Origin: CAZSSM01 sp964609385
GTDB lineage: Bacteria > Planctomycetota > Planctomycetia > Isosphaerales > Isosphaeraceae
Direction: 5' to 3'
DNA length: 64,000 nt
Assembly: GCA_964609385.1 (NCBI GenBank)
Contig: CAZSSM010000002.1
Coordinates: forward strand, 121,053-185,052
A program made the position numbers and the translations under genes. The notes beneath the pieces were generated by a model. The model did no database searches. It was not told the origin of the DNA and saw only the letters and a program-made list of their open reading frames with translations. Shown here one piece after another: positions 34,714 to 43,362 of this stretch (positions within the stretch are counted from its first letter, which is position 1; every line of letters starts with the position of its first letter).

Positions 34714-36222
34714 ATGTCCCGCCTCGAACCGTCCCGACCCACGCCTCGCTTCCCGCACCGCGAGCCGACCCCGCTCTCGCGACGCGAGATGCTCGGCCGC
34801 AGCGGCGCGGGCTTCGGCGCATTGGCTCTGCTCGGACTGCTCGCCCAGGAGGACGACGCCCGCGCCACATCGACGAAGGATCTCGGTTCGAATTCTCATT
34901 CGAACGTCGATCCGTTGGCCCCACGCGCCGGACATCACCCCGCCCGTGCCAAGAGCGTCATCTTCCTGTTTATGGAAGGTGGACCGAGTCACATCGACAC
35001 GTTCGACCCGAAGCCGAAGCTCAATGATCTGGCCGGTCAGCAACTGCCCGAGAGCTTCGAGCCCATCATCTTAGCCATGGGCGAGAACCACGCCCCCTTG
35101 ATGCCCTCGCCTCGCAAATGGAAACGTCACGGCCAGTCGGGCCTCTGGGTTTCGGATTGGCTCCCGCATCTGGCCGAATGCGTCGACGACCTGACGATCG
35201 TCCGCTCCTGTCAGTCCGACGGGATCAACCATAGCCCGGCGGTCTGCCAGATGAACACCGGGTCGATCTTGGCCGGTCGGCCGTCTCTGGGCGCTTGGGT
35301 CACCTATGGTCTGGGCAGCGAGAACCAGAACCTGCCCGGCTTCGTCGTGCTGACCGACGACCCGCCCGGCCGCAACGGCGTCACCAACGGCCCTCGGAAC
35401 TGGGGTACCGGCTTCATGCCGGCCACCTTCCAGGGGACTGCACTCGTCCCCGGCGCTGAGCCGATCCCGAACCTCCAGCCGCCCGAGGGGGTTGACCGTC
35501 GTCGGCTCCGTCGCGAACTCGACCTGCTCGGACAAATCAACGCTCGCCATGCCGAGCATCGGTATCGGCCCGATGACTTGGAAGCGCGGATCCGGAGCTA
35601 CGAGCTGGCCTATCGGATGCAGGCCGTCGCCCCCGAGGCGGTCGACCTCGCCGGCGAGTCGGCCGAGACCCGAGCCCTGTATGGTCTGGACGACGAGGTG
35701 ACCGGCACGTTCGGACGCAACTGCCTGTTGGCCCGCCGGCTCGTCGAGCGCGGGGTCCGGTTCGTCCAGCTCTATCACGGCTCGGGCAGCAAATGGGACA
35801 CCCACTCCGGTCACGAGAAGCGTGGGACCCGACTCTGTCGTGAGATGGACCGTCCCGTGTCGGCTTTGCTGAAGGACCTCAAGCGCCGAGGGCTGCTCGA
35901 CGAGACCCTGGTCGTTTGGGGAGGCGAGTTCGGCCGGACCCCGCAGAGCGAACAGGGCAACGGTCGCGACCACAACCCGTACGGATTCACCATGTGGATG
36001 GCCGGGGCCGGTCTGGCCGGCGGTCGGACCGTCGGGACGACCGATGAGATCGGCCTCCATGCCGTCGATCACAAGCTACACGTCCACGACATTCACGCGA
36101 CCATCCTGTACCTGCTCGGCCTCGATCATATGGAACTGACTTACTATCACAAGGGTCGTCCCGAGCGCCCGACCGTCAACGAGGGCGAACCTTCGCCGCA
36201 GATCCTTACGATGAACTCGTGA
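34714..36222 (+). CDS. DUF1501 protein with Tat-type signal
   Basis: This 502-residue protein starts with a twin-arginine signal (SRREMLGRSGAGFGALALLGLLA), then a DUF1501 domain, an alkaline-phosphatase/sulfatase-like fold. Visible motifs are FLFMEGGPSHIDTFDPKP, KWDTHSGH and VVWGGEFGRTP, with metal-binding-like Asp and His residues. Such genes nearly always follow a DUF1549/DUF1553 gene, as here, and their products are presumed to work together in the periplasm. ATG 34714 follows GGGGGAG. The real reaction is unknown. Confidence 0.93.
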   Translation: MSRLEPSRPTPRFPHREPTPLSRREMLGRSGAGFGALALLGLLAQEDDARATSTKDLGSNSHSNVDPLAPRAGHHPARAKSVIFLFMEGGPSHIDTFDPKPKLNDLAGQQLPESFEPIILAMGENHAPLMPSPRKWKRHGQSGLWVSDWLPHLAECVDDLTIVRSCQSDGINHSPAVCQMNTGSILAGRPSLGAWVTYGLGSENQNLPGFVVLTDDPPGRNGVTNGPRNWGTGFMPATFQGTALVPGAEPIPNLQPPEGVDRRRLRRELDLLGQINARHAEHRYRPDDLEARIRSYELAYRMQAVAPEAVDLAGESAETRALYGLDDEVTGTFGRNCLLARRLVERGVRFVQLYHGSGSKWDTHSGHEKRGTRLCREMDRPVSALLKDLKRRGLLDETLVVWGGEFGRTPQSEQGNGRDHNPYGFTMWMAGAGLAGGRTVGTTDEIGLHAVDHKLHVHDIHATILYLLGLDHMELTYYHKGRPERPTVNEGEPSPQILTMNS

Positions 36223-36294
36223 GGATCCCCCGCAAACCCGGCCGGATCCGAACGGACAGGATCGATCAATCTCGGGTCTCGATGCATTTAGCGA

Positions 36295-37290
36295 TTACCG
36301 AGTCGTTGGCATTACTAGGACGATCTTGCCGGTCGTCTGGTTGGCCTCGAGGGCGCGATGGGCCTCACCAGCGTCCTCCAGGGGCATCGTACGGTCGACG
36401 ATCGGCCGGATCCGCCCGCGTTCGAACCAAGGGAGGACGCGGTTGCGGAACGTGGTGGCCAGCACGATCTTCTCCTCGATCGGGCGGGCGCGGAGCACGG
36501 TGCCAACGACGGTCAGCCGCTTCCGCATGATCAGGCTGAGGTCGACCTCGGTCTGGGCCCCGGTCAGAAGGCCGACGATGACGAGCCGTCCGCGCGGGGC
36601 GAGCACCTTGAGGTTGGCCTCGAGCATGGTCGCGCCGAGGAAATCGATGACCAGATCGACCCCTCGCCCCTGCGTCAGGTCCTTGAGCACCTGGGCCACG
36701 TGATGCCGAGAGCTATCGATGCCGTGATCGAGCCCAAGGGTCTGAGCGTGTTCTAATTTGCTGGCGGTTCGTGAGGTGCCGAAGGTCTCGCACCCCATGA
36801 CATGCGCCAATTGGACGGCTGCCGTCCCGACTCCGCTGCCCACAGCGTGGATTAGGACCCGCTGGCCGGGTTGGAGTTGTCCTTGGACGGTCAAGGCGTC
36901 GAATGCGGTCAGGAAGGCCTCAGGGATCGCCGCCGCCTCGGGGAGATCGAGCGCCGAGGGGATCGGGATTAGGGTCCGCTCGTGGACCGTGATCGCCTCG
37001 GTATAGCCTCCTCCACCGACGATGCCCATGACGCGATCGCCGGGCGTCCAAGTCCCAGCGGTCGTGGGGCCGAGCCGTTCGACGACTCCGGCGAACTCGA
37101 GACCAGGGATGTCGGGCGGGTCCCCCGGAGGTGCGGGATAGAGCCCTCGACGTTGGAGGAGGTCGGCCCGGTTCACGCCAGACGCCTGGATGCGGACCAA
37201 GACCTCCGCCCCGTGCGGGATGGGCTCGGGCCGATCCTCAATGCGTAGGACTTCGGGACCGCCCGGTTCGGAGATCACGATCGCACGCAC
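36295..37290 (-). CDS. NADPH:quinone oxidoreductase, zinc-independent MDR
   Basis: This 331-residue medium-chain dehydrogenase/reductase matches quinone oxidoreductase (PIG3/QOR) proteins. It has MRAIVISEPGGPEVL at the start, SGVNRADLLQRRG, GLEFAGVV, the nucleotide-binding GSGVGTAAVQLA and a C-terminal helix ending GKIVLV. No cysteine-rich structural zinc lobe is present. It is expected to use NADPH to reduce quinones or alkenal-like compounds. The start codon is GTG at 37290. It is convergent with the DUF1501 gene across 72 bases. Confidence 0.92.
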   Translation of the reverse strand: MRAIVISEPGGPEVLRIEDRPEPIPHGAEVLVRIQASGVNRADLLQRRGLYPAPPGDPPDIPGLEFAGVVERLGPTTAGTWTPGDRVMGIVGGGGYTEAITVHERTLIPIPSALDLPEAAAIPEAFLTAFDALTVQGQLQPGQRVLIHAVGSGVGTAAVQLAHVMGCETFGTSRTASKLEHAQTLGLDHGIDSSRHHVAQVLKDLTQGRGVDLVIDFLGATMLEANLKVLAPRGRLVIVGLLTGAQTEVDLSLIMRKRLTVVGTVLRARPIEEKIVLATTFRNRVLPWFERGRIRPIVDRTMPLEDAGEAHRALEANQTTGKIVLVMPTTR

Positions 37291-37424
37291 AGGACAGGTC
37301 CCATGTCTTGAGAGATGTCGGAGACCAACCTATGAAATTTGAAGGACATCGTCGTTTTTGCTCAGCCGGGTCAATTGTCCCCGGCCGTGGAACCACGAGT
37401 GAGCCTTGAAGCGGTGACGCCGGT

Positions 37425-37847
37425 TCAGTCGCTGACCTTTTCGAGTTCGAAGAGCAGTTGGATCCCCTCAATCGACTCGAAATCCTCGGGGCGCTCACCG
37501 ACCTCGGGATTGCTCAGGCAGAGAACGAGTCGGCCGTCTTCGAGCTTATAAATCCCCGGTACTTGCGCGCCGACGATCTCATCGGGACCTTCGTCGATGC
37601 CGACATCGATTTGGGCCGGCTCTTCCTCCGCGTTCAACTCGACGCCGCACTCGAGGGTGATGTTGCCGATCTCGATGGTCAGGGCCTCGTTCTCGAAGGT
37701 GAAGGTGAAGACCTGCCCCTGCTCGGTGGCGGCTTCCCAGGTGCCTTGCATCTTCTCCAGGTCTTCCTGAGCATCGACCATGGCGGGGACGTTGGGGATC
37801 ATCATCGCGATCGAGACGACCAGCGGTGCGCAAGCGTGGAGCAGCAT
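37425..37847 (-). CDS. TIGR03067-like secreted protein
   Basis: This 140-residue protein has a signal peptide of about 25 residues and a beta-rich domain matching the planctomycete TIGR03067 pattern: LEKMQGTWEA near the start, a central strand pair ending in GIYKLEDGRLVLCLS, then RPEDFES. The family is widespread in planctomycetes, with several copies per genome, and has no known function. ATG 37847 follows AAGGGAA; the frame continues 32 residues further without support. It lies on the same strand as the oxidoreductase gene, 134 bases before its start. Confidence 0.8.
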   Translation of the reverse strand: MLLHACAPLVVSIAMMIPNVPAMVDAQEDLEKMQGTWEAATEQGQVFTFTFENEALTIEIGNITLECGVELNAEEEPAQIDVGIDEGPDEIVGAQVPGIYKLEDGRLVLCLSNPEVGERPEDFESIEGIQLLFELEKVSD

Positions 37848-38325
37848 CGGGAGATTCCCTTGGGGAGTTGGGCGATCGGAGATCGAACAAGATGGGGGTG
37901 ACCGAAACCGCCGGCCACGGTGACGCAGTCTACCGGATCCCAAAGCGCGAGGAAAGTCGGGGCTATTCGGGAAGATCCTCCTGATTCGTCGCTTGGAGAA
38001 GCCGCGCCGCTCGACTGGGGCCCCTGCCCTGGATCCTTATTTAGCGTCAGCTTGGGAGCATCACCTCGGCGAGCGCCACGAGCACGTAGACACGAGGATC
38101 AGTGATCGATCCTATGGGCGAACACTCGAGGCATCTTCCTCGCAAGATTTGCGTGTCTCCGCTCCCGGATTTGTTGGAACGGGTGTTCTGGGTCGCTGGA
38201 CGCCCTCCGTTCCCCGGTTCTGATCCGGCCGGATCCGGCTTGTCGACCCTGGGGGAGACCGGTAAGGTCTGGTCCGGTCGGCGAGGGAGTGCCGACGCAC
38301 GACGTTCGCGTTGGAGGATCCCGTG
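37848..38325. other. Divergent intergenic region, no gene seen
   Basis: These 478 bases separate the TIGR03067-like gene from a small membrane gene. Only short frames without ribosome binding sites are present, and no RNA or repeat was recognised. Confidence 0.35.
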
Positions 38326-38514
38326 ATGAGTCTTGAGACGGTCTTGGCCTTGACGGTCCTCGGGTATTTCGGGCCAGAGACGATGATGCCGTTGGCCTCG
38401 ATCGCTGCGGCGATCGGCGGGGGGTTTCTCATGTTCGGGCGCCGGTCATGGTTCTATTGCCGGAAGTTGGCCGGGACCCTCTTACAGTTCCTCGGGGCCA
38501 AGCGCTCGTCCTGA
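38326..38514 (+). CDS. Small membrane protein of unknown function
   Basis: This 62-residue protein contains a hydrophobic segment, LASIAAAIGGGFLMF, flanked by LALTVLGYFGPET upstream and a basic GRRSWFYCRKL stretch downstream. It resembles a short single- or double-pass membrane protein. The ATG at 38326 has GGAGGA eight bases upstream, which makes it credible despite its size. The phosphodiesterase gene follows after 52 bases, so the two are probably co-transcribed. A role in membrane anchoring or regulation is only a guess. Confidence 0.6.
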   Translation: MSLETVLALTVLGYFGPETMMPLASIAAAIGGGFLMFGRRSWFYCRKLAGTLLQFLGAKRSS

Positions 38515-38566
38515 GGCGTTCGCCTTTGTGTGTGGATGCCTCATCGTTCCAGCCAGGGATTCGGCA

Positions 38567-40438
38567 ATGTCGCAGGGGACCCGACCGATCGAACGCGTGC
38601 TCGTGCTCGGCCTCGATGGTCTGGATCCGCGATTGGTCGAGAGGCTCATCGACGCGGGACAACTGCCCGCCATGAAGAGGCTCCGCGACCTCAATGGCTT
38701 GGGACGTCTGGGCACGACCGCACCGGCGCAGACACCGGTGGCCTGGTCGAGCTTCGCCACATCGAGAAACCCGGGCGCCCACGGTATCTTCGATTTCCTG
38801 GTTCGTGACCCACAGACGTATCTGCCCGACCTCGGTCTGAACCGGTTCGTGCAGAAGAGCAGCTTCGTCCCCCCCAAAGTGGTTAACCTCCGACGGGCCC
38901 CCGCCTTTTGGGAATCGCTTTCGGAGGCGGGGATCCCCTCGACGATTATCCGCTGCCCGTGCAGTTACCCGCCCGAGAAAGTCCGCGACCGCGTCCTTTC
39001 CGGGATGGGGGTGCCCGATCTCCGAGGGGGGCTCGGGACCGGGACGTTCTACACAACTCATGTCGACGCCGAGCCCCGCGAGGGGGAGAGGCTCGTCCGG
39101 ATCGTACCCGACAACAACGCGTCGACCTATGTCACTGAAGTGATCGGCCCTCGAAATCCCAAGGATGGTCAAGACAGTCGTTTGACGATCCGAATCATCG
39201 TCGATCGGGATGATCGCTCGGTCCGAATCGAGTCCCAGGGGACGCCTCGACGGATCAATGTTCGCGAAGGGACCTGGAGCGATTGGCTCCGCGTCCGGTT
39301 CAAGCTGGGGATGCTGACGGCTCCCCGAGGCCTGGTCCGGTTCCACCTGGTCCGTTTGGAGCCGGAGCTGGAACTCTATGCCTCGCCGGTCAATTTCGAT
39401 CCCAACGCGCCGTTGTTCCCGATCAGTCATCCCATCGAGTATGGGATGGAATTGGTCGACGCTCTGGGACCGTTCCACACCACCGGGATGGTCGAGGACC
39501 ATACCGGGCTAAACAACGGGCGGTTGTCGGAGGAGGCGTTCCTCGCCCAGTGCGACGACGCCTGGCGCGAACGTGAGGCGATGCTCGAGCACGAACTGGC
39601 GCGGTTCCGCTCCGGGTTGCTCTATTGCCTCTTCGATACGCCTGATCGTATCCAGCACATGTTCTGGCGGCATCGCGATCCCGGCCACCCCTCGCTTCGG
39701 GGCCTCAAGTCGACCCCCGCCCAGGCCTCGGTGATCGACGACGCCTACCGACGCGCCGACCGCATCGTCGATCGCGTGTTGGATGCCGTCGACGACCAAA
39801 CCCTACTCATCGTTCTCAGCGATCACGGGTTTCATACCTTCCGGCGCTGCGTCGCGCTCAACCACTGGTTGCACTCCAAAGGATTGCTCCAGTTGAAGTC
39901 CGGCATCGTGCCGGGTCGTGCGGCCGGCGACATGTTGCGCTACGTCGACTGGTCTGAGACCCGTGCCTACGCGATGGGCTTGAGCGGGCTCTACCTCAAC
40001 CTTCGAGGTCGCGAGGCTGAGGGAATCGTCGAGCCCGAGGAGGCCGATCCGTTGCGTCGCGAGATCGCCGAGTGTCTGACGGGCCTCCGCGATCCGCGTG
40101 ACGGAACCGTCGCGATCCGATCGGCCAAGCCGCGCGACGCGGTCTATCGTGGCGCCTATGTCGAGGAGGCGCCCGACGTGTTGGTTTTCTGCAACGCGGG
40201 TTACCGGATCGGTTGGGGATCGTCCCGAGGGGGGATCGAGGCCGATCCGTTCGAGGACAACTTTGAAGTCTGGAGCGGGGACCACATCATCGATCCGTCT
40301 CTGGTCCCAGGCCTCCTCTTGACCAATCGCCCGCGACGCGAAGGCCCCGCACGGTTGGAGGACCTCGCGCCGACGATCCTTGAGGCGTTCGACTGTCCGG
40401 TCCCCGAGGCGTTCGAGGGGACGTCGCTGACGCCCTGA
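38567..40438 (+). CDS. Type I phosphodiesterase/nucleotide pyrophosphatase family protein
   Basis: This 623-residue protein has an alkaline-phosphatase-superfamily fold. The first metal Asp is in LVLGLDGLDP, the nucleophile region is QTPVAWSSFATS, more ligands lie in FDTPDRIQHMFWRH, and LIVLSDHGFHT is the conserved Asp-His pair. No signal peptide is seen, so it may be cytoplasmic. Proteins of this kind hydrolyse nucleotide-like or other phosphodiesters, but the substrate here is unknown. The start at 38567 follows AGGG. A shorter relative lies 34 bases downstream on the same strand. Confidence 0.9.
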   Translation: MSQGTRPIERVLVLGLDGLDPRLVERLIDAGQLPAMKRLRDLNGLGRLGTTAPAQTPVAWSSFATSRNPGAHGIFDFLVRDPQTYLPDLGLNRFVQKSSFVPPKVVNLRRAPAFWESLSEAGIPSTIIRCPCSYPPEKVRDRVLSGMGVPDLRGGLGTGTFYTTHVDAEPREGERLVRIVPDNNASTYVTEVIGPRNPKDGQDSRLTIRIIVDRDDRSVRIESQGTPRRINVREGTWSDWLRVRFKLGMLTAPRGLVRFHLVRLEPELELYASPVNFDPNAPLFPISHPIEYGMELVDALGPFHTTGMVEDHTGLNNGRLSEEAFLAQCDDAWREREAMLEHELARFRSGLLYCLFDTPDRIQHMFWRHRDPGHPSLRGLKSTPAQASVIDDAYRRADRIVDRVLDAVDDQTLLIVLSDHGFHTFRRCVALNHWLHSKGLLQLKSGIVPGRAAGDMLRYVDWSETRAYAMGLSGLYLNLRGREAEGIVEPEEADPLRREIAECLTGLRDPRDGTVAIRSAKPRDAVYRGAYVEEAPDVLVFCNAGYRIGWGSSRGGIEADPFEDNFEVWSGDHIIDPSLVPGLLLTNRPRREGPARLEDLAPTILEAFDCPVPEAFEGTSLTP

Positions 40439-40472
40439 ACCGCACACGTTGACCGGATTCGAAGGGGAACTG

Positions 40473-41183
40473 ATGAGCCTCAAGATGCTTGTGATCGGTC
40501 TGGATGGGGCCGACCCGCAACTGTTGTTGGGTCTGGAGACGTTGGAGAACCTCCGACGGCTCGCCGAGTTCGGCCTCTATGGGTCTCTCGATGGTCCCGG
40601 GTCCGATGCGCCCTGGAGATCGCTGGCGTCGGCATTCTGCGGGGTTTCCAAGTCCTCGATCGAGCCCGATGCCGAGTCCATCCTGATCCGTCGACGGTCG
40701 GCCCCTGGACCGTTGATTGTGCGAAAGGGTTCGACGTTCGCCTCGTTTCGAGAGGCCCTCACCCATGATGGGTGGACGTTTGCACAGTTTGTGGATCGCT
40801 CGTTGAGCCGGATGCCCCCCGAGTCACACAGCGGCGACGAACTCCTCGATCGCTATGCGGCCATCGACCGGGAACTGGGCGGGATCCTGGAGGACCTTGA
40901 CGACTCGACAGGGGTGCTGGTCGTCTCGGCTTTGGAGTCGTCGCGGTCCGCACCCGGCCTGTTCGTCCTGACGTCGCCCGGTTTGTCGGTCACGGGCAAG
41001 GTGGAAGAAGTACGAGTCTCCGATCTCGTGTTGACACTCCTGGAATTGACTGAGGTGTTGGTCTCCCCCATGATGCTCGGCCGTTCGTTGTTGTCGACGT
41101 CGGGGATGGTTTCGATGCCGGAACCTCCCATCGACGACGAGGAGATTATTCGTCAGCGGCTCAGTGGACTGGGATATCTGTAG
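40473..41183 (+). CDS. Reduced phosphodiesterase-superfamily paralog
   Basis: This 236-residue protein shares with the upstream phosphodiesterase the start LVIGLDGADPQLL, an APW-type strand, and a C-terminal segment (LFVLTSPGL, VSDLVLTLLELTEVLV, ending IRQRLSGLGYL) like full-length type I phosphodiesterases. The middle, including the SDHG metal-binding motif and normal nucleophile threonine, is missing. It is therefore probably inactive, acting as a partner or regulator, or decaying, although the frame is intact. ATG 40473 follows AAGGGGAA. Confidence 0.75.
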   Translation: MSLKMLVIGLDGADPQLLLGLETLENLRRLAEFGLYGSLDGPGSDAPWRSLASAFCGVSKSSIEPDAESILIRRRSAPGPLIVRKGSTFASFREALTHDGWTFAQFVDRSLSRMPPESHSGDELLDRYAAIDRELGGILEDLDDSTGVLVVSALESSRSAPGLFVLTSPGLSVTGKVEEVRVSDLVLTLLELTEVLVSPMMLGRSLLSTSGMVSMPEPPIDDEEIIRQRLSGLGYL

Positions 41184-41294
41184 CGGATCGCGGCTTGAGA
41201 CACGTGTTCCGAGTGAAGTCGGTCGAGGCCATCGTCAGGACGATGACCTCGACACTCTTGCAATCGACTCGTCGCTCGTAAGGCGCTTCGATCA

Positions 41295-43031
41295 TCAGCC
41301 TCGGAAGTAGAGGTAGGCCAAGAGGATCGCGACGAGGACGAGCCCCGAGGCGATGACGTCGCCGGAGGTCCAACTGCTCCGAGAGGTGGCCTTGTCCTCG
41401 GCGCTGAGCGTTCCGAAGGTCAGGCCAGCGATCTGTTGCTCATTGGGCGCCTTGGTCGCCAGGCTCACCGCGACCATCACGAGGATTGAGACGGCGGTGA
41501 TGAACAGACTATAGTACTGAAAGTAAACTTTGTTGATCAGCCAGGGCACCGACCCATAGGGATATTCGTCGATCAGGTTGAGCGAGAGCGGCGTGTCGAC
41601 CCCGAGCCGGAGAATGCCGAGGAGGAATCCGACGACCAGCGCGGAGAGGCATCCGGCGGCGTTGAGCCGCTTGAAGCAGATCCCCAGGAAGAAGACGACG
41701 GCGATCGGTGGGGCCAGATATCCCTGGACGCCTTGCAGGTAGCCGTAGAGGCCTTGCGACCCTTGAATGACCGGGACCCAGAGCAGGCCGATGGCGACCA
41801 TGGTGGCCGTGGCGATCCGGCCGATCCAGACCAACTGGGCCTGCGAGGCTTCCGGGGCGAACTTGCGGTAGAAGTCCATCGTGAAGAGGGTCGAACTGGC
41901 GTTGAAGACGCCGGCCAGCGAACTCATCAGGGCCGAGAGCAGTCCGGCCACGACGATCCCGCGGACGCCGGTGGGCAGGACCTCCAAGACCATCTGGGGG
42001 AACGCCTTCTGGCTGTCATCGAGTTCGGTCATCTTGCCGCTCTGGCCGAGGGCGAAACAGATCATGCCCGGCACGATGAAGATGAAGACCGGCAAGAGCT
42101 TGAGGAAGGCGGCGAAGATCGTGCCGCGACGCGCCTGTTGTTCGTCGCGGGCGCCTAAGGTCCGTTGGACGATGTATTGATCGGTGCACCAATACCAGAG
42201 GCCGATGATCGGGGCACAGAGGAGCATGCCGATCCAGGGGAACTGATCGTTGAAGTACCAGGCCATCCGGGTGACCTGTTCGTCCTCGCCGGTCTCCAGG
42301 ACCGGCGCCCAGGTCCCCTCAACGCCCTCAGGCACCAGCGGCTTCCAGAGGTTGAACATCTCCGAGCCGCAGATGGCGCGGAGTTCGCTCCAGCCCCCCA
42401 ACTCAGCCAGGCCGAAGACGGTCACCAGGAGCGAGCCGATGATTAAGATGACCGTCTGCATCGTCTCGGTATAGGCCACAGCGCGGAGGCCGCCGAGCAC
42501 GGTGTAGGTCCCGGTCAACAGGATCACCAGGATCGAGCCGATCCAGAAGCTGTCGAGCGTCCCCAGGCCGATGTCGAGCTGGACCTCGGGCAGCAGGGTC
42601 GAGAAGACGATCCCCCCGGCGAAGATCCCGACGGCGATCTTGGTGACGATGTAGGCCACCAGCGAGATGATCGAGAGGACCCAACGCGCCGTGGGGCCGA
42701 ACCGCCGCTCGAGGAATTCCGGCGTGGTATAGACCAGCGAGCGGGCATAGAACGGGACCATCACCCAGCCCAGGATCAGCAGGCACCAGGCGTGCAGTTC
42801 GTAGTGGGCCAAGGCCACGCCGTCGGTGGCGCCCGAACCGGCCAGACCGACCAGGTGTTCCGAGCCGATGTTCGAGGAGAAGATCGAGGCGCCGACGATG
42901 AACCAGCCGAGGTTGCGCCCGGCCAGGAAGTAGTCGTCGGTCGTCTCGCGGCTCCGCGCGATCACCCACCAGGCCACGCCCAACAGCGCAGCGAAATAGC
43001 CCCCAACGACCACCCAGTCGAGCGACTCCAT
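41295..43031 (-). CDS. Sodium:solute symporter (SSS family)
   Basis: This 578-residue transporter has about 14 membrane segments of the SSS/SGLT type. Characteristic are ARSRETTDDYFLAGRNLGWFIVG, SNIGSEHLVGLAGSG, YTTPEFLERRFGP and AALMSSLAGVFNASSTLFTMDFY-like sequence in the centre. SSS proteins co-transport Na+ with sugars, myo-inositol, amino acids or other solutes; the SGLT-like signature favours sugars. The ATG at 43031 follows GGAGGGGG. The divergent neighbour is a GH3 glycosidase, so the pair may release and import a sugar. Confidence 0.93.
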   Translation of the reverse strand: MESLDWVVVGGYFAALLGVAWWVIARSRETTDDYFLAGRNLGWFIVGASIFSSNIGSEHLVGLAGSGATDGVALAHYELHAWCLLILGWVMVPFYARSLVYTTPEFLERRFGPTARWVLSIISLVAYIVTKIAVGIFAGGIVFSTLLPEVQLDIGLGTLDSFWIGSILVILLTGTYTVLGGLRAVAYTETMQTVILIIGSLLVTVFGLAELGGWSELRAICGSEMFNLWKPLVPEGVEGTWAPVLETGEDEQVTRMAWYFNDQFPWIGMLLCAPIIGLWYWCTDQYIVQRTLGARDEQQARRGTIFAAFLKLLPVFIFIVPGMICFALGQSGKMTELDDSQKAFPQMVLEVLPTGVRGIVVAGLLSALMSSLAGVFNASSTLFTMDFYRKFAPEASQAQLVWIGRIATATMVAIGLLWVPVIQGSQGLYGYLQGVQGYLAPPIAVVFFLGICFKRLNAAGCLSALVVGFLLGILRLGVDTPLSLNLIDEYPYGSVPWLINKVYFQYYSLFITAVSILVMVAVSLATKAPNEQQIAGLTFGTLSAEDKATSRSSWTSGDVIASGLVLVAILLAYLYFRG

Positions 43032-43362
43032 CGACGGCCCCCTCCGAATCAGGTCCAATGGATCGAGTGTGAGAGACGGAATGAGAAAACCGGTCTGAAC
43101 CGAGGCGAGAGGACGGACGCCGCCTCGCTCTTCCCAGACCACGTCGAACGCGGTGCCAGGAGATCCGGGCGTCCGTCGAATGATGGGCCGAGTCCTGTAG
43201 ACCCGGACGTCGATTCCATTCAAACCATCCCGGAGGCGGTTGGAAACCCTCGGCCGACCGATTCCCTGCGACGAGTTGAGGTTCACTCGGTCAGCAACGA
43301 TCGCGATCGGGACGATTTCGACGAGTCGCGATCGCCGACCATCCTGATTCAAGGATTCTCCC
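43032..43362. promoter_or_regulatory. Divergent promoter region of symporter and GH3 genes
   Basis: These 331 bases separate the two divergent genes and must hold both promoters. No clear sigma70 boxes or operator-like palindrome were picked out by eye. Confidence 0.4.
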
